Shown piece after piece: positions 34,140 to 42,679 of a stretch of DNA of 64,000 nucleotides; the first letter of the stretch is position 1, and each line of letters starts with the position of its first letter. The position numbers were made by a program, and so were the translations under genes. Origin of the DNA: an uncultured Clostridia bacterium (lineage in GTDB: Bacteria > Bacillota > Clostridia > UMGS1810); the NCBI GenBank assembly GCA_934500705.1, contig CAKSTI010000015.1:4827-68826 (forward strand), written 5' to 3'. Under the pieces are notes generated by a model, which ran no database searches, was not told the DNA's origin, and was given only the letters and a program-made list of their open reading frames with translations.

Positions 34140-34143
34140 TAGA
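34114..34143 (+). promoter_or_regulatory. Weak promoter of the enolase-superfamily gene
   Basis: TTGATG (34114-34119) and TATAGA (34138-34143) at 18 bp; sub-consensus, as expected for an activator-dependent promoter. Confidence 0.4.
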
Positions 34144-34180
34144 CTAAAAACACAATAATGTCAATGGAGGAAAACACAAA

Positions 34181-35539
34181 ATGAATAATATCATTTCCGA
34201 AAATGTGAATACAAATTCATCACCGTCACAGCTTAAAATAACCGACATTCGTGTTGCAAACATAGACGGCGCACCCAAACACTGCCCTCTTATTAAAATT
34301 TACACCAACCAGGGCATCGTCGGCTACGGCGAGGTTAGGGACGCATCGAGCGCAACATACGCTCTGATGTTAAAGTCACGCCTTGTCGGCGAAAATCCGT
34401 GCAATGTTGACAAGCTGTTCCGCAGAATTAAGCAGTTCGGCGGACATTCCCGTCAGGGCGGCGGCGTGTCCGGCATAGAGATTGCCCTGTGGGATTTGGC
34501 AGGCAAAGCGTGGGGCGTACCGCTCTATCAGATGCTCGGCGGCAAATTCCGTGACAAAGTGCGTATGTACTGTGACACCGATGTTGACGGCAAGCACACC
34601 GGTACGGATATGGGCAAAGCGTTAAAAAAGCGAATAGATATGGGATTTACCTTTGTTAAAATGGATTTGGGAATTGAGCTTATGCTTGACGAGCCGGGTT
34701 GTCTTAACGCTCCCATAGGCTTTTTGGAGGATATTAAAAAGTATTCTATGAAAGCCATAAACCACCAAAAAGGCTCAATAGATATGGATATGATGCTCGG
34801 CAAAAACTACGAAACATTCACCATTCCGCACCACGCAACGGGCATACATCTGACGCAGAAAGGTATGGACTACCTCGAAAATTATGTTAAAGAGGTGCGT
34901 GACGTAATCGGCTACGAAGTTCCGCTTGCGATAGACCACTTCGGTCATATTTGCATAGAGGACTGCATAATGTTTGCAAAGCGGCTCGAAAAGTACAACA
35001 TAGCGTGGATTGAGGACATCGCCCCCTGGCACTACACAAACCACTTTGTAAAAATTGCCAACAACTGCAACGTGCCGATTTGCACGGGCGAGGACATCTA
35101 CCTTGCCGAAAACTTTGAGCCTCTTATGGCAAGCGGCGGCGTCGGCGTTGTTCACCCTGACGTGCTCACCGTCGGCGGTGCGTTGGAGATGAAAAAGGTA
35201 GGCAATATGTGCGACAAATACGGCGTTGCAATGGCTATACATATGGCGGAAAGCCCCATTGCTTGTATGGCGGCAATCCACTGTGCGGCAGCGGTTCAAA
35301 ACATTCTTGCCGTTGAATATCACTCTGCGGACATTCCCTGGTGGAACGACCTTGCCATCGGCATAGACAATCCGCTCATAAAAGACGGATTTGCAACCGT
35401 TCCCGACAAGCCGGGTCTTGGAATTGATGAACTCAACGAGGAGCTTATCGCCGAACACATTCACAAAAAATATCCCGGTCAGTGGGAAAGCACGGAGCAG
35501 TGGGACAACGAATGGGCAAATGACAGAGAGTGGAGCTGA
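34181..35539 (+). CDS. Enolase-superfamily dehydratase/racemase (mandelate racemase-like)
   Basis: A 452-residue member of the enolase superfamily, whose enzymes remove a proton next to a carboxylate; probably a sugar-acid dehydratase. The capping domain is N-terminal. In the barrel, FVKMD occupies the position of the second-strand Lys motif. Metal ligands are expected in AIDHFGH, WIEDIAP and CTGEDIY (Asp, Glu, Glu), and a His-containing motif IHMAESP lies near the end of the barrel. An insertion of about 60 residues follows FVKMD. The substrate cannot be assigned. It is followed four bases later by an SDR gene. Confidence 0.85.
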   Translation: MNNIISENVNTNSSPSQLKITDIRVANIDGAPKHCPLIKIYTNQGIVGYGEVRDASSATYALMLKSRLVGENPCNVDKLFRRIKQFGGHSRQGGGVSGIEIALWDLAGKAWGVPLYQMLGGKFRDKVRMYCDTDVDGKHTGTDMGKALKKRIDMGFTFVKMDLGIELMLDEPGCLNAPIGFLEDIKKYSMKAINHQKGSIDMDMMLGKNYETFTIPHHATGIHLTQKGMDYLENYVKEVRDVIGYEVPLAIDHFGHICIEDCIMFAKRLEKYNIAWIEDIAPWHYTNHFVKIANNCNVPICTGEDIYLAENFEPLMASGGVGVVHPDVLTVGGALEMKKVGNMCDKYGVAMAIHMAESPIACMAAIHCAAAVQNILAVEYHSADIPWWNDLAIGIDNPLIKDGFATVPDKPGLGIDELNEELIAEHIHKKYPGQWESTEQWDNEWANDREWS

Positions 35540-35543
35540 TTTT

Positions 35544-36272
35544 ATGTTTGATTTAAAAGGTAAAAAGGCGCTTGTCACCGGTTCCTCCCAAGGCATCGGT
35601 ATGGAAATTGCCAAAGCGCTTGCAGACTGCGGAGCGTGCGTCTTTGCCCACGGTTCAAAGCCGTCGGACAAACTCGATAAAGCGGCACGGTATATAGGCG
35701 CACACAAGGCGGTAACGGCAGACCTCACCTCGCCCGATGCGCCGGACAAGCTGTTTGGGCAGACGGGCGGTGTTGATATTTTGGTGCTGAACGCCTCTAT
35801 GCAGATTAAAAAGCCGTGGGACGGATATACCGAGGACGAATACGACCGCCACTTTGACTGCAATTTAAAGAGCACGTATTTTATAATCAGAAGGTACGTG
35901 CCGTATATGAAGGAAAACGGCTGGGGCAGAATTGTCACCCTCGGCAGTGTAAACCAGTACAACAATCACCCCGAACTGGTGCTTTACGGTGTTACCAAAG
36001 CGGCGCAGAAAAAATTAGCGGAAAGCATTGCGCCCTCTCTTGCACCGTACGGCATAACAGTCAACAACATTGCCCCCGGCGCTATCGAAACGCCGAGGAA
36101 CGATGCGGCCCTTGCCGACGACGGGTTCAGAAAGAAAGTCGTGTCGAGCATACCGGCAGGCTTTATCGGCGACCCCAAGGATATGAACGGCGCCGCTCTG
36201 CTTTTGTGCAGCGACGAGGGACGGTATATTACGGGCAGTGAGATTATTGTTGACGGGGGAATGCACCTTTAA
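35544..36272 (+). CDS. Short-chain dehydrogenase/reductase
   Basis: A 242-residue NAD(P)-dependent oxidoreductase of the classical SDR family. The cofactor motif TGSSQGIG is at 13-20, the structural motif is LNAS in place of the usual NNAG, and the catalytic S, Y and K are in LGSVNQYNNHPELVLYGVTKAA. The C-terminus ends in IIVDGGMHL. GGAG lies before the ATG at 35544. Together with the enolase-superfamily gene it suggests oxidation or reduction of a sugar acid. Confidence 0.9.
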   Translation: MFDLKGKKALVTGSSQGIGMEIAKALADCGACVFAHGSKPSDKLDKAARYIGAHKAVTADLTSPDAPDKLFGQTGGVDILVLNASMQIKKPWDGYTEDEYDRHFDCNLKSTYFIIRRYVPYMKENGWGRIVTLGSVNQYNNHPELVLYGVTKAAQKKLAESIAPSLAPYGITVNNIAPGAIETPRNDAALADDGFRKKVVSSIPAGFIGDPKDMNGAALLLCSDEGRYITGSEIIVDGGMHL

Positions 36273-36276
36273 GGGG

Positions 36277-36750
36277 AAAATGTCAGGGGAGTTGGCGAGA
36301 ACGACCCCGACACCGCCGTGCCACAACGGGTACAAAAGGGGGGAATGTTTCGTATGAAACAAAGAAAGTTTATCATTTTCAGAAATGAATGAAAACGGCA
36401 CCATCCCGCTGCACGGGGGGGAGCGTTTTTAAAAAAGCGGAAAACGTCAGAGGCGTCAGCAGGCACGCCCCCGACACCCCCGCCCGCCGCTGATGCAAGG
36501 TTCGGGCAGAATAGTTGCTCATCAAAATTAATTACTGCGCCGTCCGAAAGTTCGGCAACCAGCCGAAGTCTCGGACTAAAACGGCACGCAAAACAAGGAA
36601 ACTGAATAAACTGCGTGCCGTTTTGCGCAAATGAATTTCGATTTCGCAAATTCTGCTCTCTCGCCTTGCATAGGCGGACAAAAACAAGTTAGTTTAGTTA
36701 CAATATGTTCGTTGGTAGGTGTATTGTAGTGGCGGCAATCTGCCGCCCGT
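36277..36750 (-). repeat. Structured dispersed repeat, copy A (Y arm plus part of the central segment)
   Basis: Starts five bases after the SDR stop. In minus orientation it carries the hairpins of the Y arm: P5 (36578-36624), P4 (36542-36576, loop AACCA), P3 (36446-36475), P2 (36373-36388, TCATTT/AAATGA) and P1 (36347-36360, GTTTC/GAAAC), plus an outermost GTCAGGGG/CCCCGAC hairpin (36281-36312). One terminal repeat ACAAGTTAGTTT (36684-36695) and an outer hairpin GGCGGC/GCCGCC (36731-36747) follow. Frames of about 60-126 codons inside it are not credible genes. Confidence 0.85.
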
Positions 36751-36821
36751 GTTGATAAACCGCATAACGGACAGAAATATGTCCATCGCACACAAACCAA
36801 AACACAGAAAGGAATGATTTT

Positions 36822-37730
36822 ATGCACTTTAATGACAGAGAGGAAATAATCGCCCTCACTCCGCAATGGAAAGGCAAAAGGTTGCCGGACGGCAGACCGA
36901 AAGTCGAGGAAAAATACTTAAAAGCCCTCAAAAATCTGACTCTTGAAGAGGTGTGGAAACCGATATTTGTAAAAGGGTACGAAAGCCAGTTCGAAGGCAG
37001 ACTCCACACAATTCACGACGACGGCAGAAAGTTAATCGGCAGAGCCGTAACGGCAGCATACTGCCCCTACCGCCCCGACCTTGACGAAGTTACAAAGAAG
37101 ATAGGAAAGTCCGAGGGCAGAACGGGCACGTACAACCAGTGGATTATAGACAATCTTATGGAGTACGACGTTCCCGTAATTGATATGTACGACAAAATTT
37201 ACAAAGGCACATTTTTAGGCGGAAACCTCACCACGGCGCTCAAAAACAAAACCAAAAACGAAAACGGCGGCGCCGTCATCTGGGGCGGCATACGTGACAC
37301 CGAGCAGATGAAACGTGTGGAAAACACCCAGGTTTACTACCGTGGCATAGACCCCACGCCGATAAGAGATTTTATAATCACCGACTACAACCGCCCCGTG
37401 AAAATAGGCAACGCAATCTGCCTTCCGGGCGATGTGGTATTCGGCGCAGGCGGCGGTGTGCTGTTTATTCCGGCGCACCTTGTTGAGGAAGTTGTCGGCG
37501 GTGCGGCAAAAACGCAGGTCAAAGACCTTTTCGGCTTTGAGATGATAGCACAGAACAAATTTACAACCGCACAGATTGACAAGAACACCTGGACAAAGGA
37601 AATGCTTGACCTTCTTATGGAGTTTATAAAAACCGATGACCGTGCGGCTCAGTACCGTGACCTTGACTGGTCAACAGAATATGACCTCGCAATAAACGGC
37701 GACCCGAACGATACCCAATCGGCGCTTTAA
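36822..37730 (+). CDS. RraA-like family protein
   Basis: A 302-residue protein of the RraA/HMG-aldolase-like fold, with IGRAVTAAYC near residue 70, the central GGAVIWGGIRDTEQMK and the later FGAGGGVLFIPAHLVEEVV. Members are RNase E inhibitors, oxaloacetate decarboxylases or 4-hydroxy-4-methyl-2-oxoglutarate aldolases; this long form is common in sugar-acid gene clusters. Here the neighbours favour a catabolic aldolase or decarboxylase role. It starts behind AAAGGA, downstream of repeat copy A. Confidence 0.82.
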   Translation: MHFNDREEIIALTPQWKGKRLPDGRPKVEEKYLKALKNLTLEEVWKPIFVKGYESQFEGRLHTIHDDGRKLIGRAVTAAYCPYRPDLDEVTKKIGKSEGRTGTYNQWIIDNLMEYDVPVIDMYDKIYKGTFLGGNLTTALKNKTKNENGGAVIWGGIRDTEQMKRVENTQVYYRGIDPTPIRDFIITDYNRPVKIGNAICLPGDVVFGAGGGVLFIPAHLVEEVVGGAAKTQVKDLFGFEMIAQNKFTTAQIDKNTWTKEMLDLLMEFIKTDDRAAQYRDLDWSTEYDLAINGDPNDTQSAL

Positions 37731-37751
37731 AAAAGTTTGTTAACCCAAAAG

Positions 37752-37772
37752 CCCTCGGCAAAAAGCCGAGGG
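37752..37772 (+). terminator. Terminator of the RraA-like gene
   Basis: CCCTCGGC/GCCGAGGG with an AAAAA loop, followed by TTTTC. Confidence 0.85.
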
Positions 37773-37981
37773 TTTTCGAGTGTCCGGCGACATTGCAACG
37801 CATAAAAAATGCGCCGGGTAAGCCGACGCACGAAAAGTGCAGAATACCCTTTTGTCGCCAAACAAATTCAATTACATATCCTAATAGGTCAGGTGCGCAA
37901 AAGACAGATAGCTGCGTTTTTGCCTTATTAAAATATTATTTTTTACTATTGTATTCTTAATAGTATTTACTATAAAAGTAA

Positions 37982-38012
37982 GATAACCGCCCTCTGCGAC
38001 AGGTCGGTTATC
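37982..38012. terminator. Hairpin GATAACCG/CGGTTATC
   Basis: Perfect 8-bp stem over a 15-base loop in the gap between convergent genes. No T-run follows closely. Its role is unclear. Confidence 0.4.
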
Positions 38013-38129
38013 ATATGAATTGGTAAGACTTGTGGCATAACCGTTTGAGGTCTTGCCTTTTCTATTATCGTTATATCCTCATTTCAGCAGTTTGTCAACA
38101 CCTTTTACATCAATTCTGCATACGCAAAA

Positions 38130-38156
38130 GCACGGGCAGTTGCGGACTGCCCGTGC
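38130..38156 (-). terminator. Terminator of the lacI-isomerase-Gfo/Idh operon
   Basis: 11-bp perfect stem GCACGGGCAGT/ACTGCCCGTGC, 5-base loop, followed in the minus direction by TTTTGCG, eight bases past the Gfo/Idh stop. Confidence 0.88.
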
Positions 38157-38164
38157 CATACTTC

Positions 38165-39232
38165 CTATATATCCGTCTTTATAACCTCATTTTTTTCGTG
38201 CGACTCAAACGCCGCCTCCATAACCCGCATAACACGCAGCGCCTGCTCCGGCTTAATCGTAAGGGGCGCTATGCCCTCTATTGCGTCGCAGAACTGGTTG
38301 TAAACGGGGCGCAGATTGTCCACAACATCGGTGGGCTCGCTCAAAATCTTGGTTTCCGTGGAATTTGCATTCCTCGGCGCCATAGTCTTTGTGGGGCCTG
38401 CCTTGGTGTAGAAAATCTCCTCCGCCCACTCGTCCTCTTTGTCTATGCAGCGGACAGCCTTGCCGTCGCAGTTCCAGTCGTCAATCTGCAAAGTGCCGTC
38501 CGTTCCGAGAACGTACCAGCGTGGGTGTGTGATGTAGTTGTTCGTGGACACCTCAATGTGCGCCAAAAGTCCGCTCTCAAAGGTGATGTCCAGCCTGAAA
38601 TTGTCGTCAACCTCCGGGTAATCTATGGAGAACATTCTGCACCATACGCTCTTAACCTTTTCGTCAACCATATACATAATCTGGTCGATGAGGTGAACGC
38701 CCCAGTCGAGCATCATTCCGCCGCCGAGTTCCTTTACGGTGCGCCAGCCTTTGGGCATTCCCCTCGAACCCTCAACACGGGACTCAATCACATACGGCTT
38801 TCCTATGTAGCCGGACTCAACCGTCCTTTTCATAAGCACAAAGTCCTTGTTTGTGCGCCTGTTCTGGTCTATGGTAAACAAACGGTTGTATTTTTTTGCC
38901 GCTTCCATAATCTCCAAAAGCTCCGCACTGCCGATTGTTGCCGGCTTTTCGCAAATTACGTGCTTGCCTGCGGCAAGAGCCTCAATGGCAAGTGATTTGT
39001 GCGCCTCGTTGGTGGTTGAAACCAAAACCATATCAATATCGGGGTCGGCAAACATCTCCTCTTTGGACGAATATGCCTTAAAGCCGTATGTCTTTGCCTC
39101 GTCGAGCTTTGCCGGGTTGATGTCGTAAATTCCGTGTATTTTAACTCTGTCAAACTTTTTGTCGTGCAGTTCGGTTTTATGGTGATGCGCCATTCCGCCG
39201 AAGCCGATTATTCCGAGGTTGTAAACTCTCAT
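38165..39232 (-). CDS. Gfo/Idh/MocA-family oxidoreductase
   Basis: A 355-residue NAD(P)-dependent dehydrogenase of sugars or inositols. The Rossmann motif GIIGFGGMA is near the N-terminus, CEKPAT is at about 93-98, and DWGVHLIDQ marks the C-terminal substrate domain. The ATG at 39232 overlaps the stop of the isomerase gene (TAATG), so translation is coupled. Substrate unknown. Confidence 0.9.
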   Translation of the reverse strand: MRVYNLGIIGFGGMAHHHKTELHDKKFDRVKIHGIYDINPAKLDEAKTYGFKAYSSKEEMFADPDIDMVLVSTTNEAHKSLAIEALAAGKHVICEKPATIGSAELLEIMEAAKKYNRLFTIDQNRRTNKDFVLMKRTVESGYIGKPYVIESRVEGSRGMPKGWRTVKELGGGMMLDWGVHLIDQIMYMVDEKVKSVWCRMFSIDYPEVDDNFRLDITFESGLLAHIEVSTNNYITHPRWYVLGTDGTLQIDDWNCDGKAVRCIDKEDEWAEEIFYTKAGPTKTMAPRNANSTETKILSEPTDVVDNLRPVYNQFCDAIEGIAPLTIKPEQALRVMRVMEAAFESHEKNEVIKTDI

Positions 39233-40203
39233 TATATCCACCACATTTCTCCTGCATTTTCATAAATAATAACTTCACGAAGGAATTTAACCGCCTTTTC
39301 AAGACCTTCCTTTGGACTCATCAGCGAATCCTCGTGCTCAATGCTTATAACGCCGTCGTAGCCGACAGCTTTGAGCGTGCTTATTATGTCGTTCCAAAAT
39401 TCCTTCCCGTGACCGTAGCCAACGGTTCTGAACACCCACGAACGATTTAAAACATCCGCATACGAACGTGTGTCAAGAACACCGTTTACCGCAGTGTTTG
39501 CGTTATCTACTCTTGTGTCCTTTGCGTGGAAGTGATAAATTGCGTTATGTGCCCCAAGTTCCTTTACAACGGCAACGGGATCCATACCCTGCCATATGAG
39601 GTGGCTGGGGTCGATGTTTGCGCCTATGATGTCGCCTACCGCATCTCTCAATTTAAGAACGGTTATGGGATTGTATACGCAAAAACCGGGGTGCATTTCA
39701 AATGCAAGTTTTTTGATGCCGTGCTCTTTTAAGAATTTGGCTTCCTCTTTCCAGTACGGAATGAGAACTTCCTCCCACTGCCATTTGAGCGTGTCGAGGT
39801 AATCCGTCGGCCAGGCACAGGTAACCCAGTTGGGGCGGATACTTCCCTCGCTGTCGCCGGGACAGCCGGAAAAACCTATCATAGTGTCCACGCCCAGCTT
39901 TTCGGCAAGGAGCACTGCGGCGTTGAATTCGTCGTGATACTGCTTTGCAATTTTCTTGTCCGGGTGAACGGGGTTTCCGTGTGCGCTGATTGCGGCGATT
40001 GACATATTGTTCTCTGCCAGTATGCGCTTGATGTCGTCGATTTTGGACTCATCTTTTAAAAGTACTTCCGGGTCAAAGTGGTCTTTTCCGGGGCAGCCGC
40101 CGGCTCCCATTTCGAGCTGGTCCACGCCTATGGACGAAAGATACTTAACCATCTCTTCAAAAGACATCTGTGCCAAAACAGGGCTGAATACTCCGAGTTT
40201 CAT
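39232..40203 (-). CDS. Sugar phosphate isomerase/epimerase (AP-endonuclease-2-like TIM barrel)
   Basis: A 323-residue TIM-barrel protein of the xylose-isomerase-like superfamily. Metal-site residues are expected in FEMHPGF, ANIDPSHL, YHFHAKD and ISIEHED. The ATG at 40203 lies behind GAGGAG; sequence upstream of it belongs to the 3' end of lacI. Members act on inosose, hexuloses or related sugars; the cluster suggests a sugar catabolic step. Confidence 0.9.
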   Translation of the reverse strand: MKLGVFSPVLAQMSFEEMVKYLSSIGVDQLEMGAGGCPGKDHFDPEVLLKDESKIDDIKRILAENNMSIAAISAHGNPVHPDKKIAKQYHDEFNAAVLLAEKLGVDTMIGFSGCPGDSEGSIRPNWVTCAWPTDYLDTLKWQWEEVLIPYWKEEAKFLKEHGIKKLAFEMHPGFCVYNPITVLKLRDAVGDIIGANIDPSHLIWQGMDPVAVVKELGAHNAIYHFHAKDTRVDNANTAVNGVLDTRSYADVLNRSWVFRTVGYGHGKEFWNDIISTLKAVGYDGVISIEHEDSLMSPKEGLEKAVKFLREVIIYENAGEMWWI

Positions 40204-40205
40204 AA

Positions 40206-41198
40206 TTATTCTCCTCTTTTCGTTGAATTTCTGAAAATTATTTTGTGCGGTAAAATTATATTCTTTGCACCCTTGCCGCTCATCAGGCATTCAAGCTGCT
40301 CAAAGGCATTTTTGCCAAGCAGTGCGTGCGGCTGAGAAACGGTGGATATGCCCGGTGTGGAGGTGTAGGAAATGTCCGTGTTGTCAAAGCCGATAACCTG
40401 CGCATCTCCCGGAACGGCGTAACCGCTCTCAATGAGCGCCCTCACCGCACCTGCCGCCATTCTGTCGGACACCGCAAACACGCCGTCGAACTTCTTTTTT
40501 GTTTCAAGAAAGTCACTAAACGTGCACAGTGCGTTGCGGTAGCCGTAGTTACCGATAAGCACGAGGTCGTCGTCAAAGTCAATCGAGTTTGCTTTAAGAG
40601 CACGGAGATAGCCCTTAAATCTGTCCGATGTGGAGATGAGGTCGTTTTCAACGGTGTAGAAAACCACCCGCCTTGCCCCCGACTCCAAAAGACAGCTCAC
40701 AGCGTCAAATGCCGCCCTCTCGTTGTCGATAGACACATACGGCGTCGAAACGGTGTCTACAAACTCGTTGCACTGAACCGTAGGCACTGCCGCCGACAGA
40801 GATGCCATACGCATAGCGGTCAAGTTACTGTTAAGGATTATTATGCCGTCGAAAAAGCCGTTCTGCGCAAAGTTTACGTAGTAATCCTCTTTTTCCCTGC
40901 TGCCGTTTGTGGCACAAATCATAGTATAATATCCCTTTGCCGCCGCTGCCTTGTCAATGGAGCGTATAACGCTGCTGCAAAAAGTGTTGGCAATGGACGA
41001 AAGCATAACCATAATGATGCCCGTCTTGTTCTGCCTCAGATTTTTGCCGAAAAGGTTAGGCTTGTAGCCCAAACGCTCTATTGCCTCCAAAACTGCCGTC
41101 TGCGTCGCCTCGGACACGGCGGCGGTTCCGTTAATTACTCTCGAAACGGTTGCAACCGACACGCCCGACTCCTTTGCAACGTCTTTGATGCTTGCCAT
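40206..41198 (-). CDS. LacI-family transcriptional regulator
   Basis: A 330-residue repressor with the canonical N-terminal helix-turn-helix (SIKDVAKESGVSVATVSRVING) and a periplasmic-binding-protein-like sugar domain. It is the first gene of the operon with the isomerase (2-base gap) and the Gfo/Idh gene, and its promoter carries a matching operator, so it likely represses its own operon until the sugar ligand is present. Confidence 0.94.
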   Translation of the reverse strand: MASIKDVAKESGVSVATVSRVINGTAAVSEATQTAVLEAIERLGYKPNLFGKNLRQNKTGIIMVMLSSIANTFCSSVIRSIDKAAAAKGYYTMICATNGSREKEDYYVNFAQNGFFDGIIILNSNLTAMRMASLSAAVPTVQCNEFVDTVSTPYVSIDNERAAFDAVSCLLESGARRVVFYTVENDLISTSDRFKGYLRALKANSIDFDDDLVLIGNYGYRNALCTFSDFLETKKKFDGVFAVSDRMAAGAVRALIESGYAVPGDAQVIGFDNTDISYTSTPGISTVSQPHALLGKNAFEQLECLMSGKGAKNIILPHKIIFRNSTKRGE

Positions 41199-41236
41199 TT
41201 AAACCTCCATATTAAGTTTTACCCGTGATTACTCTA

Positions 41237-41250
41237 TGTAATCGTTTACA
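41237..41250. promoter_or_regulatory. LacI/CcpA-type operator TGTAATCGTTTACA
   Basis: A 14-bp near-palindrome with central CG, matching the LacI-family and cre consensus (TGNAANCGNWNNCA). It lies just downstream of the -10 of the lacI operon, over the predicted transcription start. Confidence 0.7.
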
Positions 41251-41253
41251 CAG

Positions 41254-41282
41254 ATTATATCACACAGTAAAACCGATTTCAA
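41254..41282 (-). promoter_or_regulatory. Promoter of the lacI operon
   Basis: Minus-strand TTGAAA (41277-41282) and perfect TATAAT (41254-41259), spaced by 17 bp. Confidence 0.75.
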
Positions 41283-41301
41283 TAGTTTTTTTAAAATTTT
41301 T

Positions 41302-42627
41302 TTAAATTTCTTCCTCATCCGCCCCAATCAGCCTCTCGCTCTCATCTGCGCTCATAGTCTGCACGCTTTTGAGTTTGCGCTGAATTGCACGGGTGCGTGT
41401 TCCGACTAATTTTTCAAGCTCGTCGTCGAGCTGGCGCACACGCTTTTGCGCCGACTCAAATGCCTTGCCGAAGGTGTCGAACTCGCTCTTGACTGCGCTG
41501 AGTATCTCCCAAACCTCGTTGGAACGCTTTTGAATTTGCAGAGTTTTAAATCCCATCTGCAAGGAATTGAGCATTGCCGCCATAGTTGAGGGGCCTGCGA
41601 TGTTCACGCTGTAATCCCTCTGCAAAACCTCTACCATACCACGGTTTACCACCTCAGCATAAAGCCCCTCAAAGGGCAGAAACATTATGGCAAAGTTTGT
41701 GGTGTCCGGCGGCGCTATGTATTTGTCGTGAATGTCTTTGGCGCATTTTTTTATAACGTTTTCAAGGTTCTTAACCGCCGTCTTAACGCTCTCGGCGTCG
41801 CCGCTGTCGTATGCGTCTTGCAGTGCGGCGTACGTGTCACCGGGGAACTTGGAGTCTATGGGCAGATAGATAAATTCACCCTCGCCCCCTGCCGGCAGTT
41901 TTACGGCAAATTCCACCCTCTCGCTGCTGCCTTTGACCGTGGCAACCTCGGTGTCGTACTGGTCGGTGTTTAAAATTTCGCAAAGGATTGCGCCGAGCTG
42001 AATTTCTCCAAGAATACCCCTCGTTTTTACATTTGAAAGAACTTTTTTGAGGTCGCCCACGCCGGCGGCAACGCTCTGCATCTCGCCAAGACCTTTGTAG
42101 ACCTGCTCCAAACGCTCGCTTACAATCTTAAAGGAATTTGTCATCTTTTCTTCAAGGGTTTTTTGCAGTTTTTCGTCCACGGTAGTCTTGATGTCGTCGA
42201 GCTTTTGGTTGTTGTCCGTGCGAATGTCGGCAAGGCTTTGCGATATGGTTTTGCGCATAGCGTCGAGCTTTTGCTCCGTGCTCATCTCCAGGGTTTTGAG
42301 CCTGTTTTCAAACCTTTCCATATTCTCGGACAAATTTTTTGCGGCGCTCTCCTGCTTTTCCGCAAGCATATTTTTCATATCGTCTATGCGGTTGTTTTGC
42401 ATCTGTGCGGTGTTTTTCTGCGTTTCGCTCACAACGTCGCCGAGGGTTTTCACCGACGACTGCACCGATGTCAAAAGCTCGCTCCTGAGACTGCTGTTTG
42501 AGCGTTCCAATCCGCCTAACAGTGTATTCATTGCACCGCTGTCCGCACCGCCGCCCCTCTGCCTTATTAAAACCGCCGCCGAAAGTGCGGCGCAGATAAT
42601 GAGTAAACAAATAATTAAAATTTCCAT
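41302..42627 (-). CDS. rmuC: DNA recombination protein RmuC
   Basis: A 441-residue protein: an N-terminal membrane helix (about 2-21), a long coiled coil (about 40-190) and the RmuC nuclease-fold domain (LSNVKTRGILGEIQLGAIL, PIDSKFPGD, NFAIMFLPFEGLYAEV). RmuC limits DNA inversions and is linked with recombination; its exact activity is unsettled. The gene has a promoter and a ribosome-site hairpin described separately. Confidence 0.93.
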   Translation of the reverse strand: MEILIICLLIICAALSAAVLIRQRGGGADSGAMNTLLGGLERSNSSLRSELLTSVQSSVKTLGDVVSETQKNTAQMQNNRIDDMKNMLAEKQESAAKNLSENMERFENRLKTLEMSTEQKLDAMRKTISQSLADIRTDNNQKLDDIKTTVDEKLQKTLEEKMTNSFKIVSERLEQVYKGLGEMQSVAAGVGDLKKVLSNVKTRGILGEIQLGAILCEILNTDQYDTEVATVKGSSERVEFAVKLPAGGEGEFIYLPIDSKFPGDTYAALQDAYDSGDAESVKTAVKNLENVIKKCAKDIHDKYIAPPDTTNFAIMFLPFEGLYAEVVNRGMVEVLQRDYSVNIAGPSTMAAMLNSLQMGFKTLQIQKRSNEVWEILSAVKSEFDTFGKAFESAQKRVRQLDDELEKLVGTRTRAIQRKLKSVQTMSADESERLIGADEEEI

Positions 42628-42633
42628 AAAAAA

Positions 42634-42667
42634 ACCTCCGTCTGATAATATTTTACCAAACGGAGGT
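42634..42667 (-). terminator. Hairpin between the epimerase-like gene and rmuC, includes the rmuC ribosome site
   Basis: Minus-strand ACCTCCGT pairs with ACGGAGGT over an 18-base loop and runs straight into T7 and the rmuC ATG. The right arm contains the rmuC GGAGG. In read-through RNA the stem would act as terminator and hide the ribosome site; RNA begun at the rmuC promoter lacks the left arm. Confidence 0.65.
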
Positions 42668-42678
42668 GATTAAGTCAA
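42650..42678 (-). promoter_or_regulatory. Promoter of rmuC inside the hairpin
   Basis: Minus-strand TTGACT (42673-42678) and TAAAAT (42650-42655), spaced by 17 bp. The predicted start is near 42643, inside the hairpin loop, leaving a very short leader. Confidence 0.6.
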
Positions 42679-42679
42679 G

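Larger units (their letters stand above)
37731..38164. other. Intergenic region between RraA-like and Gfo/Idh genes
   Basis: Contains the terminators of both convergent genes and, in between, a hairpin GATAACCG/CGGTTATC (37982-38012) and a CCGGCG...CGCCGG stem (about 37785-37818). A 24-codon hydrophobic stretch without a start (about 37912-37986) precedes the GATAACCG hairpin. I recognise no gene. Confidence 0.5.

Noticed and set aside
36269..36649. 126-codon minus-strand frame in repeat copy A
   Set aside because: It runs through the hairpins of the dispersed repeat and is shared with other copies only because the DNA is repeated.
37912..37986. Possible remnant of a small hydrophobic type I toxin before the GATAACCG hairpin
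   Set aside because: The 24-codon hydrophobic frame has no start codon or ribosome site, and the resemblance is too slight to support.
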